A DNA stretch of 64,000 nt, from positions 1 to 64,000 of the forward strand of contig CAZMGT010000009.1 of assembly GCA_964565895.1 (NCBI GenBank), in the 5' to 3' direction. Positions within the stretch are counted from its first letter, which is position 1. Each line of letters begins with the position of its first letter. Below, in pieces: positions 25,542-34,684 of the stretch. The stretch comes from CAZMGT01 sp964565895. GTDB taxonomy: Bacteria; Armatimonadota; Zipacnadia; UBA1398; CAZMGT01. The notes beneath the pieces were generated by a model. The model made no database searches, was not told where the DNA came from, and was given only the letters and a program-made list of their open reading frames with translations. The position numbers were made by a program, and so were the translations under genes.

Positions 25542-26966
25542 CATTTGCGCGGCAACGCCCTGGGCGACGGGTGGCGCGGGAGGGGTGGGGACGAGGGGCT
25601 CGGGCGCGGGCTCGCGCGAAAGCCGGCGCAGGGTAATCGTCATCAGCCACGAGGCGACGGACAAGCTGAACACCGTGGAGATGGGGAAGCACCACCACAC
25701 GCCCACGACGCCCGCGATGCGCGACAAAAACCACGCCGCGGCGATCTTTACGCACAGGTTGCGCCAAAGCTGGACGAGCATTGAGATATACGACTTGCCC
25801 AGCCCCTGAAACGCCGCGGAGATCATAATGTCGCAGGCGACCAAGGCATAGGCCCAGCAGTTGATGCGTAAGTACTGCGCCCCCATGTCTAAGATCAGCT
25901 CGTCTTTGCCGAACGCCTGCATGAACGTCCGCGGAAAGGCAAACAGGACAAACCCTAAAACGCCCATGCCCAGCGCGGCGATGGCGCACGCGGAGCGGAC
26001 CACCGCGGCGCAGCGCGCAAACTGGCGCGCCCCCAGGTTATAGCCGACCATGGGGACGACCGCGGAAAAGAGCCCGAAAATCGGCGTAAAGGCAAACATC
26101 TCGAGCCGCCAGGCAACGCCCATTACCCCCACGGCGACTTCGTTTAGGGAAAGCAAAATTGTGTTAATAACGAACACCGAGGCGGACATGGCGAGCACGC
26201 CCACCGTCGCGGGAAGGCCGATCCAATAGATGCGCCCGATCACGGGCAGCGAGCCAAACAGCCGCCGCCCGGGCACAGGCCCCGGGGTTACCCGCGAGTA
26301 GGGCGCCCAGAGCCGGGCGACAAGCACGAGGCTCATTGCCGTGCGCGCGGCCACCGTGGCCAGCGCCGCCCCGCGCACGCCTAGCCCAAGCACGAAGATC
26401 AGCAGGACGTCGAGGGCGATGTTCGCTAGGTTACCCGCCGCGGTGATCTTGAGCGGGGTAACCGTGTTCCCTTGGGCGCGCAGGCCGGAGTCGGCGACCA
26501 TCCCCAGGTGCATAAACAGCGGCGCGTAAAGAACGGTCGAGATATACTCCAGCGCGAACGCGCGGATTGGCCCGCGCGCCCCCATTACGTCCATCAGCCT
26601 GTCAACAAAGAGCAGGCCGACGACGCTTACCGCGCCGCCGACGATCGCCGCGATGCCCAAGCCGTGGTTCAGCGTTTCGCGGGCGCCGCGGAGGTCGTTT
26701 GCCCCAAGCTGGCGCGAGCACACGGCGGAGACCCCGGCCGCGGCGGCGTTTCCCGCAGCCCACACGGCCATCATCACCGGGGCCATAAGCGATACACCGC
26801 TGACTTGGTCTGCCCCAAGCCAGCTAATGAACATCATGTCTAAAAACTCAAACGCCGTGTGGAGCACGCCGGAGCCCGCTGCGGGGAGGGCGAGGATGAG
26901 CAGTGTCTTAGCGATCGGTCCGGAGCCCATCTCCTCGGGCTCCACGCGACGCAGCAAGCCTCTCAT
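25524..26966 (-). CDS. MATE-family multidrug/metabolite exporter
   Basis: A 480-residue inner-membrane protein with about 12 helices in two related halves, typical of NorM/DinF-type MATE cation antiporters. Landmarks: KTLLILALPAAGSGVLHTAFEFLDMMFI at the first helices (given in part), GLRAQGNTVTPLKIT, and GYNLGARQFARC with GQGLGKSYISM-like segments in the second half. It exports organic compounds using H+ or Na+ gradients; the substrate is unknown. The C-terminal tail is Pro-rich. ATG 26966 has GGAGG right before it, so MGSGPIA at 26930 is another possible start. Transcription starts from the consensus promoter at 27048-27076, giving a 75-base leader with a hairpin. Confidence 0.92.
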   Translation of the reverse strand: MRGLLRRVEPEEMGSGPIAKTLLILALPAAGSGVLHTAFEFLDMMFISWLGADQVSGVSLMAPVMMAVWAAGNAAAAGVSAVCSRQLGANDLRGARETLNHGLGIAAIVGGAVSVVGLLFVDRLMDVMGARGPIRAFALEYISTVLYAPLFMHLGMVADSGLRAQGNTVTPLKITAAGNLANIALDVLLIFVLGLGVRGAALATVAARTAMSLVLVARLWAPYSRVTPGPVPGRRLFGSLPVIGRIYWIGLPATVGVLAMSASVFVINTILLSLNEVAVGVMGVAWRLEMFAFTPIFGLFSAVVPMVGYNLGARQFARCAAVVRSACAIAALGMGVLGFVLFAFPRTFMQAFGKDELILDMGAQYLRINCWAYALVACDIMISAAFQGLGKSYISMLVQLWRNLCVKIAAAWFLSRIAGVVGVWWCFPISTVFSLSVASWLMTITLRRLSREPAPEPLVPTPPAPPVAQGVAAQMKSPGK

Positions 26967-26993
26967 CCTCCGGCCCACCTGCCCCTGCACGCA

Positions 26994-27019
26994 ACAAAGA
27001 AAGCGCCTCGCCCAGGCGC
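26994..27019 (-). promoter_or_regulatory. Terminator-like hairpin in the MATE leader
   Basis: On the minus strand GCGCCT and AGGCGC (27014-27019 and 27003-27008) form a 6-bp stem with a 5-base loop, followed by TTTCTTTGTT. It lies between the predicted transcription start (about 27041) and the start codon (26966), the position of an attenuator. The stem is short. Confidence 0.35.
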
Positions 27020-27047
27020 CATAAGGTGGTTCGCGTTCTGCGCGGCG

Positions 27048-27076
27048 ATTGTAGGCTTCGCGCCAAACACTGTCAA
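27048..27076 (-). promoter_or_regulatory. Consensus sigma70 promoter for the MATE gene
   Basis: On the minus strand, a perfect TTGACA (27071-27076) and TACAAT (27048-27053) are 17 bases apart. Transcription would start near 27041. Confidence 0.8.
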
Positions 27077-27171
27077 CGAACGGCGCCCTACAGGATTTCT
27101 CCGCCCGACGAGCGAACACCGCCTCAAGGCAGCGTTTGCCAGACAAAGCGCATGTGAGGGTGGTGCTCGCA

Positions 27172-28683
27172 ATGGACAGAGAAGAGGCGCGTGCGAAGGC
27201 GGCGAGGGTAACTCGGCGCGAGTTTCTCCAGGCGGGCGCGGCGCTGGGCGCCGCCGCGGCGGGAATGCTTTCCGCGCAAAGCGCGAACGCGGCGCTGCCT
27301 CCCGTTCCCGGGGAGCCAAACATGCGCGTGGGAGCGCGGGAGCTTGTCGTCCAACCCGTGCTCACCTACGCCCTTCCCCAGCGGCGGCCGAAGCGTAGCT
27401 GGCGCTCCTGGGGCGGAGTGCAGACACGCCAAGCGCTCGCCGAGGAGTGCGCGCGGATTGCGCGCGAGCTGGACGAGCTCTCCGCCTCGGCAAACTTCGG
27501 CCTAAGGTTCCTCCCCCTGCAAAAGGTGGCCAGCGCGGAGCAGGCAAAGGCCGCCGCAGCAAGCGAGGCCCAGGTGCTCCTTATCTACGCCTCAGGCGGG
27601 GGAACGAACCTGCTCAACACCCTTGCCGCGCCGAAAAAGCCCATGGTGTTTTTCATCCGCCACTACTCCGGCCCGTACTACTTGTGGCACGAGATCGTTC
27701 ACGCGCGGTTTCTGCGCAGCCATAGCGATCGCGTGGCCCAGCCCGCGGCGGATGTAGACGACGTCGTGGTAGACGATCTCGCCGGCGTGCGCTGGCGGCT
27801 GCAGGCGTTGTATGGCCTGCGCAATGTCCTCGGCCGGCGCATCGTGTGTATCGGCGCGCCAGGGGGATGGTCCTGCCCCAAAGCGCCGGAGCTTGCCCGC
27901 GAGAGGTTTAACCTGGACATGGTCACCGTCCCTATTCCGGAGCTGAACTCGATGATCGAAGCCGCCCGTAAAGACAAGCTCCTTCTGTATCAGTGCAAGC
28001 GCGACGCGCGGCGCTACCTCAGCTCCCCAGGGGTTACGTTAAAGACGACGTTCGACGCCGTTGCGGAAGCGTTTCTCCTTGCCCGCCTGTTTTACAAGCT
28101 TATGGCCGACCACGACGCTCAGGCAATTACCGTCCGCGGATGTATGGGAAGCTACGCAGGGATCATGCCCTGTCTTACGCTCACGCTAATTAACGATTCG
28201 GGGTATATGGCGTATTGCGAGTCGGACTTTGTCGTCATTCCCTCCGGGATACTACTACACTTCATTTGCGGCAAACCAACATACTTCTGCAACCCCACTT
28301 TTCCCCACGATGGCAAAATGATGTTTGCCCACTGCACCGCGCCAAGGCGAATGAACGGCAAGACGCTTGAGCCTGTGCAGGTTGTTACGCACTACGAATC
28401 CGACCACGGCGCAGCAACACATGTAGAGTTCAAAAAGGGGCAACTACTAACGATTATTAAGCCGGATTTCGAAGCCACGCGCTGGCTAGCGATCACGGGA
28501 AAGATTGTCGGAACACCTTTTCTCCCCACCTGTCGCGCGCAAGTTGAAGTTGAGCTGAGCGCGGATTGCGAGGAAGTCGCGCGCAACCTTCGCGGCTTTC
28601 ACTGCATGCTCGCCTACGGCGACTATACAAAGCACGTGCGCTATGCCGCGAAAAAGGTTGGTATTGAGGTGCAAGTATTGTAG
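27172..28683 (+). CDS. Tat-exported fucose-isomerase-fold protein
   Basis: A 503-residue protein whose N terminus is a twin-arginine signal: TRREFLQAGAALGAAAAG followed by a Sec-like end near AQSANA. The rest resembles the L-fucose/arabinose isomerase fold: a Rossmann-like N-terminal half (VLLIYASGGGTNLLNT), and a C-terminal half with AITVRGCMGSYAGIMPCLT, YCESDFVVIPSGILLHFI and TTHYESDHGAATHVEF-type segments. Such enzymes are normally cytosolic and bind Mn2+; a Tat signal suggests folding with a metal before export. No isomerase reaction can be assigned. ATG 27172 follows GGTGG; an earlier ATG at 27136 is in frame. GC content falls toward the 3' end. Confidence 0.78.
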   Translation: MDREEARAKAARVTRREFLQAGAALGAAAAGMLSAQSANAALPPVPGEPNMRVGARELVVQPVLTYALPQRRPKRSWRSWGGVQTRQALAEECARIARELDELSASANFGLRFLPLQKVASAEQAKAAAASEAQVLLIYASGGGTNLLNTLAAPKKPMVFFIRHYSGPYYLWHEIVHARFLRSHSDRVAQPAADVDDVVVDDLAGVRWRLQALYGLRNVLGRRIVCIGAPGGWSCPKAPELARERFNLDMVTVPIPELNSMIEAARKDKLLLYQCKRDARRYLSSPGVTLKTTFDAVAEAFLLARLFYKLMADHDAQAITVRGCMGSYAGIMPCLTLTLINDSGYMAYCESDFVVIPSGILLHFICGKPTYFCNPTFPHDGKMMFAHCTAPRRMNGKTLEPVQVVTHYESDHGAATHVEFKKGQLLTIIKPDFEATRWLAITGKIVGTPFLPTCRAQVEVELSADCEEVARNLRGFHCMLAYGDYTKHVRYAAKKVGIEVQVL

Positions 28684-29074
28684 TGCGCGGCTTATGGGAT
28701 TTGTTCCAACAATGTAGAGCGGCAATACCGCATTAAAAGAGCAGCGATTGCCCTAAAGCCGCGTTGCTGGCCGCGATCTCGGACAGTGGGGAGCGGATGC
28801 AAGTACTCACGAGTAGCGGCTAAAGCCGCCTGCCCCTGTTCCCGGGTTGGCTCCGCCCTCGCAAGACAAGCCAGCGCATTGAGCAGCGATTAGGAAAGCC
28901 GCGGGAGCTGGCCATAGAGCTACGCCGCCCCACGCCGCGGTCGGCGCAAGACCGGCCCGGCGGCTGGTGCAAAACGCAGTCCCCCGCTTTGTTTCGCGCG
29001 GGGTTATTGCCAAGCGCTTGTCGCCCCTTAGCTCGCTGCCTAGGCGCTCGGCGCGCGGTTTGCGAGGCGATCGT
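28684..29074. other. Non-coding region between convergent genes
   Basis: No supported gene. The palindrome GCGGCTAAAGCCGC lies at about 28818-28831, and CTAAAGCCGC occurs again at about 28753-28762. A 6-bp stem CCCCGC / GCGGGG (28982-28987 with 28998-29003) is followed on the minus strand by a short T run after some bases and could weakly end the MscS transcript. Confidence 0.4.
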
Positions 29075-32038
29075 CTATCCGTCGGCCGCTTCGTGGCGCT
29101 TTGTGCTTTCTTGTTGGTGCTTGAGCAGCCCGAGGTTTACATCAATAGAACGCAGGTGCAGGTCGTGCTGCGGGAAGGGGATCTCGATCCCGTGCTCCTT
29201 GAATTTGTCCCAAATTCCAAACAGCAGGCGGCTGCGCGTGCTCAGGCGTACGCCGGGCTCCGCAACCCAGGCGTAAAGCACGAAATCTACGGAGCTGTCG
29301 CCGAAATTCACAAGCCACACCACAGGCTCGGGATCGTCGAGAACCGCGGGATCATTGCGCGCGACATCGAGCAACAACTGCGGAACAAGATGCACATCGG
29401 TATTGTAGGACACGCCAATGGGCACCTCGACGCGGTCCTTTAGGTCGCGATGGCTGTAGTTGACGATATTTTGGGTGATAAATGTGGAGTTGGGGATCAC
29501 TAAATGTACGTTGTCGAACGTGCGAATAGTGACTGTGCGCAGGGTAATCTCCGTTACGTAGCCGAGCTGCGAGCTTACCTCGACGAGATCGTTTACCTGA
29601 ATACTTCGCTCCAAAAGCAAAATGACGCCACTTACAAAGTTCTTAACAATGTCCTGCAGGCCAAACCCAATACCCACACCTGCGGCGCCGGCAAACACGG
29701 CAAGCACACTAATATTAAACCCGGTAACCATTACACCGGTAACAATGCCGATACCAATTGTGGTGTAAAAGACGAGGCGGCCCACAGCATAGCGTCCGCC
29801 AGCGGGATAGCGACGCTCGAGGTATTGCGACTTTTGCACCACGCGCTGCAAAAACCGCCCGAGAATAACGCCGACAATGGCAACCAAAACGCCGTTAATC
29901 GCCCCCAAGGGGCTCATCTGCACGCCCTTGACGTCGATCATCGGCTGGCCCAAAACGCGTATCGCCGCTTGAATGTGCTCGCGGTGCACCCCGAGAACCC
30001 AAAGCAATACGTAGCCGATGACGAGCACCGCGGCGAGCCATTCCGCAAACAACACCACGCTGTGAAACGGGGGGCGCTCCTCGTCCGGGCCCTCGAACGG
30101 GATGAGCTCGTTAAGCCAGCGCTCGACCTTCTGCCGCGCGCGAATGTGCAGCCAACGCCCCGCGCCGAGCACGGCGACGACTGAGGGCACGGCGCGAAGC
30201 AAAAACGCACTGAGGTTAACGTAGCCCAAAAGCTGAACCAGCGCGATGACCAAAGCGACGAACGTGGCAAACGGCAAAATTACCGTGGGAATTACGGCGA
30301 CCACGCGGTCTAAAAGCCGCCACTTAATCTCCACGCGGTCGAACACGTCGCGCTCGCGGTAGAGCAGGGAGAGCACGAGCACCGCGGCGACCACCCCGGC
30401 GAGCAGTTGCACAAGGGCGATGACATCGCTGCGCTCGTAGTCCAAATAGCGCATAAGGAGCACCGCGGGGACGAACGCGCCGAGGTAGTACGTCGTGCGC
30501 GTTAGCGTGCGGTAAAAGTCCGCCGCCTCTTTTTCGCTTAAAAACGCAATGCGCAGCTCTGATTCAGGCCGGAACAAAGCGCGAATGATCTCGCGCAGAC
30601 AGACGACGCCCACCGCCGAGCCGAGCACCGCGGCGAGCGACAGGAGCAGTTTGTCCGGCACGTTGCCGATCTCCATCGCGGCGATGATCAACAGAAACAA
30701 TATGCCCGCGCGGACCACTTGCTGGATAAGGTGCGCCCAGGAGCGAATGAGCGGGCGCTCTTGCTCGGGCGCCGCCTGGCACAGGCGCTCGGCCCTCGCC
30801 GCAATATAGCGCTGTGCCCGGGGGAGAACGACAAGGAACGTAGCGAGCAGGAGCACGATTACCCCAAGCAGGCGCACGGCCATTACCGGAAGCTGCCCCG
30901 TGCGCGCGCCGAGGCGATATTGCTCGGCAAACCATGCCGGAAGCCGAGGGACCGCGGCGACGATAAACCGCACCAGGCGCGCCACGTCGCGGCCCAGGGC
31001 GACGAACGTTTCCGTGGAGATGGGCTGCCCGGAGCGGCGGAGAAGGCTGCGCTGCTTGGCCACGATGATCGCCGCCTGCAGGCGCTCCTCTACCTCGGAG
31101 ACGAGCGACACGTTTTGCGAAGCAAGCCGCGCGATCTCGTCGTAAAGGCCCACGAGCTTGCCCACGATCTCCACGCGCGTGTTAAGCGCAGCAACGGCGG
31201 CCTCCACGGCTTGGCGGTTGGGGTCGTCCGCGGGAATGCCTTTGCGTTTTAGCTCGTCTAGGATCTTCCGCGCGCTGGCTAAGTCCTGGCGATAGGAAGG
31301 GAGCTCGCGCACAAGCTGGGCGCGGCGCTCGGCGGCGGCCATATAGGCGCTTTCGCTCTTGTCGGCGATTTCGTCTAGCGCCTTGAGATACTCCAACGCC
31401 TCGGAGAGGAGCCGGCGGCCGCGCTCAACGGCGCGGGGCCAGGTGGTGCGGTCGCGCGAGAGTTTTTCGTTCTGCGCCTGGGCGTCGGCTTTTTTGGCCT
31501 GGGCCTGGGCCATCTCGCGGCGGAAGGCGGAGGCCTCGACCACCGCCTGCTGTTTGAGCCTAATGAGCGCGATGTCGGGCTCGGCGCGCGTTACGCGGCG
31601 GGCCTGTAGCGCGGCGAGGGCCTTGCGCAGGGCCTCTTGGCTGCGCTCGCGGCGCACCTGGCGCGCCGAGGGCGTGGGGGCGAGGATCGCCTCCGGCGTG
31701 GGGGCTTCGGGAATGGGGGTCGCTTCGGCCTCCGGGGTGGGCGTGGCCTCCGGTGTCGCGAGCGGTGTAGCCTCGGGGCTGGGCGTGGCCTCGGGGGCGG
31801 GCGTAGCGGCGGCCTCCGGCGCAGGCGAGGGGCCCGCGGCAGGCGTTTTCGCGGGAGGAGCAGCGGTGGGCGCAGGGGCGGCCGTTGGCGCGGGAGCGGC
31901 CGTTGCTGCGGGGGGCGCTGTTGCGCGGGCGGTGGCCTCCGCCGCGGGCGTCGCCTCCTCCTGAGCGAGAGAGATATTCAGGGCGAGCGCCGCGAGAGCG
32001 AGGACGGTTAGCGTTGTGCGCAGGCATCTTATAGCCAT
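29075..32038 (-). CDS. Large MscS-family mechanosensitive channel
   Basis: A 987-residue protein with a Sec signal (about 1-25), a Thr/Pro/Glu/Ala low-complexity linker (about 27-128), and a long helical coiled-coil, probably periplasmic, part (about 130-370; QEALRKALAAL, RRLLSEALEYLKALDEIA). A block of transmembrane helices follows. The MscS module fills roughly the last 250 residues: pore helix VFAGAAGVGIGFGLQDIVKN with the Gly/Ala packing pattern, then the beta domain RSIQVNDLVEV and VIPNSTFITQNIVNYSH. The size and order resemble MscK/YbiO-type channels. It relieves osmotic pressure across the inner membrane. The ATG follows AAGGGGG. Confidence 0.93.
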   Translation of the reverse strand: MAIRCLRTTLTVLALAALALNISLAQEEATPAAEATARATAPPAATAAPAPTAAPAPTAAPPAKTPAAGPSPAPEAAATPAPEATPSPEATPLATPEATPTPEAEATPIPEAPTPEAILAPTPSARQVRRERSQEALRKALAALQARRVTRAEPDIALIRLKQQAVVEASAFRREMAQAQAKKADAQAQNEKLSRDRTTWPRAVERGRRLLSEALEYLKALDEIADKSESAYMAAAERRAQLVRELPSYRQDLASARKILDELKRKGIPADDPNRQAVEAAVAALNTRVEIVGKLVGLYDEIARLASQNVSLVSEVEERLQAAIIVAKQRSLLRRSGQPISTETFVALGRDVARLVRFIVAAVPRLPAWFAEQYRLGARTGQLPVMAVRLLGVIVLLLATFLVVLPRAQRYIAARAERLCQAAPEQERPLIRSWAHLIQQVVRAGILFLLIIAAMEIGNVPDKLLLSLAAVLGSAVGVVCLREIIRALFRPESELRIAFLSEKEAADFYRTLTRTTYYLGAFVPAVLLMRYLDYERSDVIALVQLLAGVVAAVLVLSLLYRERDVFDRVEIKWRLLDRVVAVIPTVILPFATFVALVIALVQLLGYVNLSAFLLRAVPSVVAVLGAGRWLHIRARQKVERWLNELIPFEGPDEERPPFHSVVLFAEWLAAVLVIGYVLLWVLGVHREHIQAAIRVLGQPMIDVKGVQMSPLGAINGVLVAIVGVILGRFLQRVVQKSQYLERRYPAGGRYAVGRLVFYTTIGIGIVTGVMVTGFNISVLAVFAGAAGVGIGFGLQDIVKNFVSGVILLLERSIQVNDLVEVSSQLGYVTEITLRTVTIRTFDNVHLVIPNSTFITQNIVNYSHRDLKDRVEVPIGVSYNTDVHLVPQLLLDVARNDPAVLDDPEPVVWLVNFGDSSVDFVLYAWVAEPGVRLSTRSRLLFGIWDKFKEHGIEIPFPQHDLHLRSIDVNLGLLKHQQESTKRHEAADG
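31655..31960 (-). repeat. Low-complexity Thr-Pro-Glu-Ala repeat inside the channel gene
   Basis: About 100 codons encode imperfect repeats such as ATPEATPTPEAEATP, PAPTAAPAPTAAPP and EATPSPEATPLATPEATP just after the signal peptide. The DNA is correspondingly repetitive (GGCGTGGCCTC-type units on the plus strand). Such a tract can change length by slippage and probably forms a flexible extracytoplasmic spacer. Confidence 0.8.
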
Positions 32039-32089
32039 TGCCCAAGCCCCCTTGCTGTGCAGCGCCTTTGCCGAAAAAGGCAGGCAAAG

Positions 32090-32977
32090 CTACGCCGAAA
32101 GCTCATCCTCGCGCGTCGGCTCTAACAGCTCAATTTGCCGCAGCGTTCGGGCGAGCAGAGGATCGGCCTCGCGCCGGCGCACGAAGCGCACCACCTGCTC
32201 CATTAGGTTGCCGTAAAATCCCTCGGCGTCGGTAAACGGCACGGTTAGGTGGCCCCGCGAGCCGCGAAACGTCAGCTCGAGCAAATACGCCCACTCCTCG
32301 CTGACCTCGAGCCTGACGGGATAGCCGCGCTGGTGCTCAAACTCCGCCCATTGGATTTCATTGCGCCGGCCGTGGCCCACAAGCTCTAAATCGCCGGGGA
32401 GCGCGGCCATGAGCGCCTCAAGCAGGTGAATCCCGTAGTAGAACATCTGCCCCCGGCAGCGCCCCTCTACGGAGACGATCTCGCCCACGTCGGCCAGGCG
32501 CTCGCGCACGGTGGCCAGCTCCGCGGCAAAGCGCAGGGCGGAGCAGGACATCAGCGGCGCCCCGCACTCGCTCGCTTGGGCGGCGATGGCCCGGGCCTCG
32601 CTGAAGCTCGGCGCCAACGGCTTGTCGATAAACACGGGCAAGCCGGCGTGGAAGAAGATCCCGGCGTGCCGCTGGTGGCGCATCGAGCCGTCGTCCACCA
32701 GTATTACGCCGTCCACGGTCCCCAGGAGCTCCTCGGGCTCTTCGGCGACGCGGGGGATCTTTGCGGCCCAGGCCAGCCGGCGCGCGGCCTCGATGTCAGC
32801 GTCCCAGACGACGGTCACCGAGGCCCCGGCGACGCGCCGCTCCGGGGCCCACCAGCCCAGGCCCTCGTAGCGCGTGCGGTTGTAGTCGCTGAGCAGCGCG
32901 GCAAACGCCTTGCCGTGATAGGCCGCCGCGCCACCGACAAGCCCGATGCTCAGGCCAACGCTCTCCCCGCCCGCCAT
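32090..32977 (-). CDS. Gfo/Idh/MocA-type oxidoreductase
   Basis: A 295-residue NAD(P)-binding protein: Rossmann start IGLVGGAAAYHGKAFAALL, VVWDADIEAARRLA, and the family EKP motif here as FIDKPLA, with the expected Lys. The C-terminal alpha/beta part has GQMFYYGIHLLEALMAAL, in which the His corresponds to the usual catalytic region. It is somewhat short for the family and may act on a sugar or inositol derivative. ATG 32977 follows GGGGGTG by 6 bases. It lies 108 bases after the sulfatase gene on the same strand, so the two may act in one degradation route for sulfated sugars. Confidence 0.85.
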   Translation of the reverse strand: MAGGESVGLSIGLVGGAAAYHGKAFAALLSDYNRTRYEGLGWWAPERRVAGASVTVVWDADIEAARRLAWAAKIPRVAEEPEELLGTVDGVILVDDGSMRHQRHAGIFFHAGLPVFIDKPLAPSFSEARAIAAQASECGAPLMSCSALRFAAELATVRERLADVGEIVSVEGRCRGQMFYYGIHLLEALMAALPGDLELVGHGRRNEIQWAEFEHQRGYPVRLEVSEEWAYLLELTFRGSRGHLTVPFTDAEGFYGNLMEQVVRFVRRREADPLLARTLRQIELLEPTREDELSA

Positions 32978-33085
32978 AGCGCACACCCCCGCCGCACGGG
33001 GCGATAACTCCCCCGCGCCCGCGCTTTTCGCCTCTCTTCGCCTATACAGGTTCGGGTATCGCTCGCCGCTCCCCTACCTTGGCGC

Positions 33086-34513
33086 TCAGTAGAGGCCCAC
33101 GCGGGGCGGCTCGGGATCCATGGTAAACACGCTCGCATCGAAGCAGCGCTTAACCAGCCGCCACTTTAGCTCTTGGTGCTCCGCGCTGTCCCACAGGTTG
33201 TAAAACTCGTCCGGGTCTTGCTCTAAGTCGTAAAGCTCGCCCTCGTCGCGGCCGTGGTAGACGCAAATCTTATAGCGCCGATCGCGAATCATTGTGCCGA
33301 ACGCCGAGTGGTTATGCCCGGGCATGGCGTTGTAGTATTCGGCGAAGACAAACTCGCGGTGCTCGTGCGGCGGGGCGCTGCCCTCGAGAATGGGGAGAAA
33401 CGACTTGCCCTGCATTCTCCGGGGAACCTCCATGCCCAGGGCCTCGAGCAGCGTCGGGGCGAGGTCCATAAGCTCGACGAGGGCGTCCGAGCGCAAGCCC
33501 TGGGCAAACCGGCCGGGCCAGGAGATAATCAGCGGCACGCGCACGGCGCAATCGTAAAAATACGGCCCCTTGAGCAAAATTCCGTGGTCGCCAAGCATCT
33601 CCCCGTGGTCGCTCATGAAAATGACAATGGTGTTTTCGCGCTGGCCCGTCTCCTCCAGGACGTCGAGCACGCGGCCCACCTGGTCGTCAATGAGCTCGAT
33701 CATTGCGTAATAGGCGGCGACGATCTCGCGGTGCTCGCGCTCGGTAAGCCGCGCGGAGGACATTCCTTTTCCGCCATAGGCGCCCTGGTGGTCTACGCGC
33801 TGAAACTCCGGCTTGTTGTCGAGCTCGCCGGGGAGGTAGCGGGGCGGGGGGACGGCGTCGGGATCGTAGCGCCTGAGATACTCCTCCGGCGGGTCAAACG
33901 GGTGGTGGGGGTCGAAGCAGTTGAAGCTCATCAGCCACGGGCCGTCGCGCTGCTCGGTAATGAACTCGATGGTCTTCTCCGCGCACCAAGTGGTTTGGTG
34001 TAGCTCCGCGGGGACGCCGGGCCAAACGTGCGCGCCCTTGGGCTGGTGGTAGACGTCGTCCCAGCTATAACCCTTTTCCCTGAGCCAGTGGATATAGGCG
34101 TTGTTTGGCCAGCTTGGGGCGGGGTGGTGGCTCCAGTGGAATACGCGGTAGCCATCGTCCACCCGCTGCTCGGTTTTGTTGTGCGCGGAGGAGATGTGCA
34201 GCTTGCCCACGAGGCCGCAGTCGTAGCCCGCGTCGGCGAGCATTTTGGTAATGAGCAGCTCGCCGCGGGGGAAGTTCTGCCCATTTTGCCGGCAGCGCGT
34301 GGTGCGCGGGTAGCGCCCGGTGAGAAAACAGGCGCGGCTGGGCGTGCATACCGGGCTTTGGGAAAAGGCGTGGGTAAACGCCACCCCTTCCGCGGCCAAG
34401 CGGTCGAGGTTTGGCGTGCGAATATGGGGGTTGCCCAGGGCGTGTATTGTGTCATAGCGCTGCTGGTCGGTGCAGATCCAGAGAATGTTCGGCCGGTCGT
34501 TCATGTTGCGCAT
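33086..34513 (-). CDS. Type I sulfatase (choline-sulfatase/arylsulfatase-like)
   Basis: A 475-residue alkaline-phosphatase-superfamily enzyme. The N-terminal RPNILWICTDQQRYD gives metal-binding Asp residues, and Cys56 in SPVCTPSRACFLTGRYPR is the residue converted to formylglycine. It also has VGKLHIS, FMSDHGEMLGDHG and KGPYFYDCAVRVPLI of the late metal site. No signal peptide is visible, so it acts in the cytoplasm unless the start is further upstream. It hydrolyses an organic sulfate ester; the exact substrate cannot be told. A formylglycine-generating enzyme is not in the window. ATG 34513 follows AAAGGAG. Confidence 0.94.
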   Translation of the reverse strand: MRNMNDRPNILWICTDQQRYDTIHALGNPHIRTPNLDRLAAEGVAFTHAFSQSPVCTPSRACFLTGRYPRTTRCRQNGQNFPRGELLITKMLADAGYDCGLVGKLHISSAHNKTEQRVDDGYRVFHWSHHPAPSWPNNAYIHWLREKGYSWDDVYHQPKGAHVWPGVPAELHQTTWCAEKTIEFITEQRDGPWLMSFNCFDPHHPFDPPEEYLRRYDPDAVPPPRYLPGELDNKPEFQRVDHQGAYGGKGMSSARLTEREHREIVAAYYAMIELIDDQVGRVLDVLEETGQRENTIVIFMSDHGEMLGDHGILLKGPYFYDCAVRVPLIISWPGRFAQGLRSDALVELMDLAPTLLEALGMEVPRRMQGKSFLPILEGSAPPHEHREFVFAEYYNAMPGHNHSAFGTMIRDRRYKICVYHGRDEGELYDLEQDPDEFYNLWDSAEHQELKWRLVKRCFDASVFTMDPEPPRVGLY

Positions 34514-34684
34514 GGCTCCTTTCTCGTCCATCTATGACACGGCATTCTCAGGCAATCGCCGTGCTCCTGCCGGGCAGGCAGGCGGTGAAGGAAGCTTAAG
34601 CCGCCTGGGGGAAACGTTTGCCCGCGCGGCCCGCGGTGCGCTGCTTGCCTGCTGCGGCACAAGGGCTGCGCAGGGGTGGTCGCT

